DNA from: Nematostella vectensis
Lineage: Eukaryota > Cnidaria > Anthozoa > Actiniaria > Edwardsiidae
Assembly: GCF_932526225.1 (NCBI RefSeq)
Contig: NC_064044.1
Location: 13,765,453-13,829,452, forward strand
DNA length: 64,000 nucleotides
Reading direction: 5' to 3'
Position numbers and translations under genes: made by a program. The notes below the pieces were generated by a model. The model did no database searches and had not been told where the DNA came from. It saw only the letters and a program-made list of their open reading frames with translations. Shown here one piece after another: positions 63,953-64,000 of this stretch. The stretch's first letter is position 1. Each line of letters begins with the position of its first letter.

Positions 63953-64000
63953 AGACTGGGTGGCACAAGGCATACCCAAACGCTCAGTTAGAGACTGGGT

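Overview
The window reads as animal nuclear DNA, most probably from an anthozoan cnidarian such as a sea anemone; the species is an inference. Support comes from intron-containing genes with canonical GT-AG junctions, a Wnt gene of the Wnt8 type, two rhodopsin-class GPCRs with one intron each, a sialin-like SLC17 transporter, a decayed LINE, many small palindromic elements, and a very high density of minisatellites and poly-G tracts. There is no sign of bacterial operons.

Layout: (1) 230-10296 (+), a 10-exon SLC17/sialin-like transporter whose splice phases join into a 516-residue protein. (2) 10.3-20.5 kb, a gene-free stretch with a minisatellite, palindromic elements, a tRNA-derived repeat and a LINE remnant. 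(3) 20587-23810 (+), a 5-exon Wnt8-like gene. (4) 25899-27499 (-), a two-exon class A GPCR. (5) 27.7-29.7 kb, a split minisatellite, a foldback element and a truncated LINE reverse transcriptase. (6) 34320-34894 (-), a small secreted cysteine-rich peptide gene, 3' end unresolved. (7) 36645-37753 (-), a second class A GPCR lacking the usual TM3 and TM7 motifs. (8) 43.1-61.5 kb (-), a 16-exon coiled-coil protein gene; one of its introns carries, on the opposite strand (45119-49128), a 4-exon gene for a single-pass membrane protein with 21-residue extracellular repeats. (9) 62.4-64 kb, a promoter-like cluster, a tRNA-like sequence and a short Cys-rich ORF behind a tandem repeat.

The most unusual theme is that several minisatellites are built from exon-intron junctions, so splice sites are multiplied in tandem: SLC17 exon 4 donor (x2), exon 5 donor (x6), exon 9 acceptor (x3), the coiled-coil exon 8 donor (tens of copies) and the coiled-coil exon 13 donor. 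In the last case the unit is 42 bp, encodes two perfect heptads, and gives five successive in-frame donors. Alternative donor choice there could lengthen a coiled coil in 14-residue steps.

Exons were assembled by hand from reading frame, GT-AG signals and phase. No alignment or transcript data were available.
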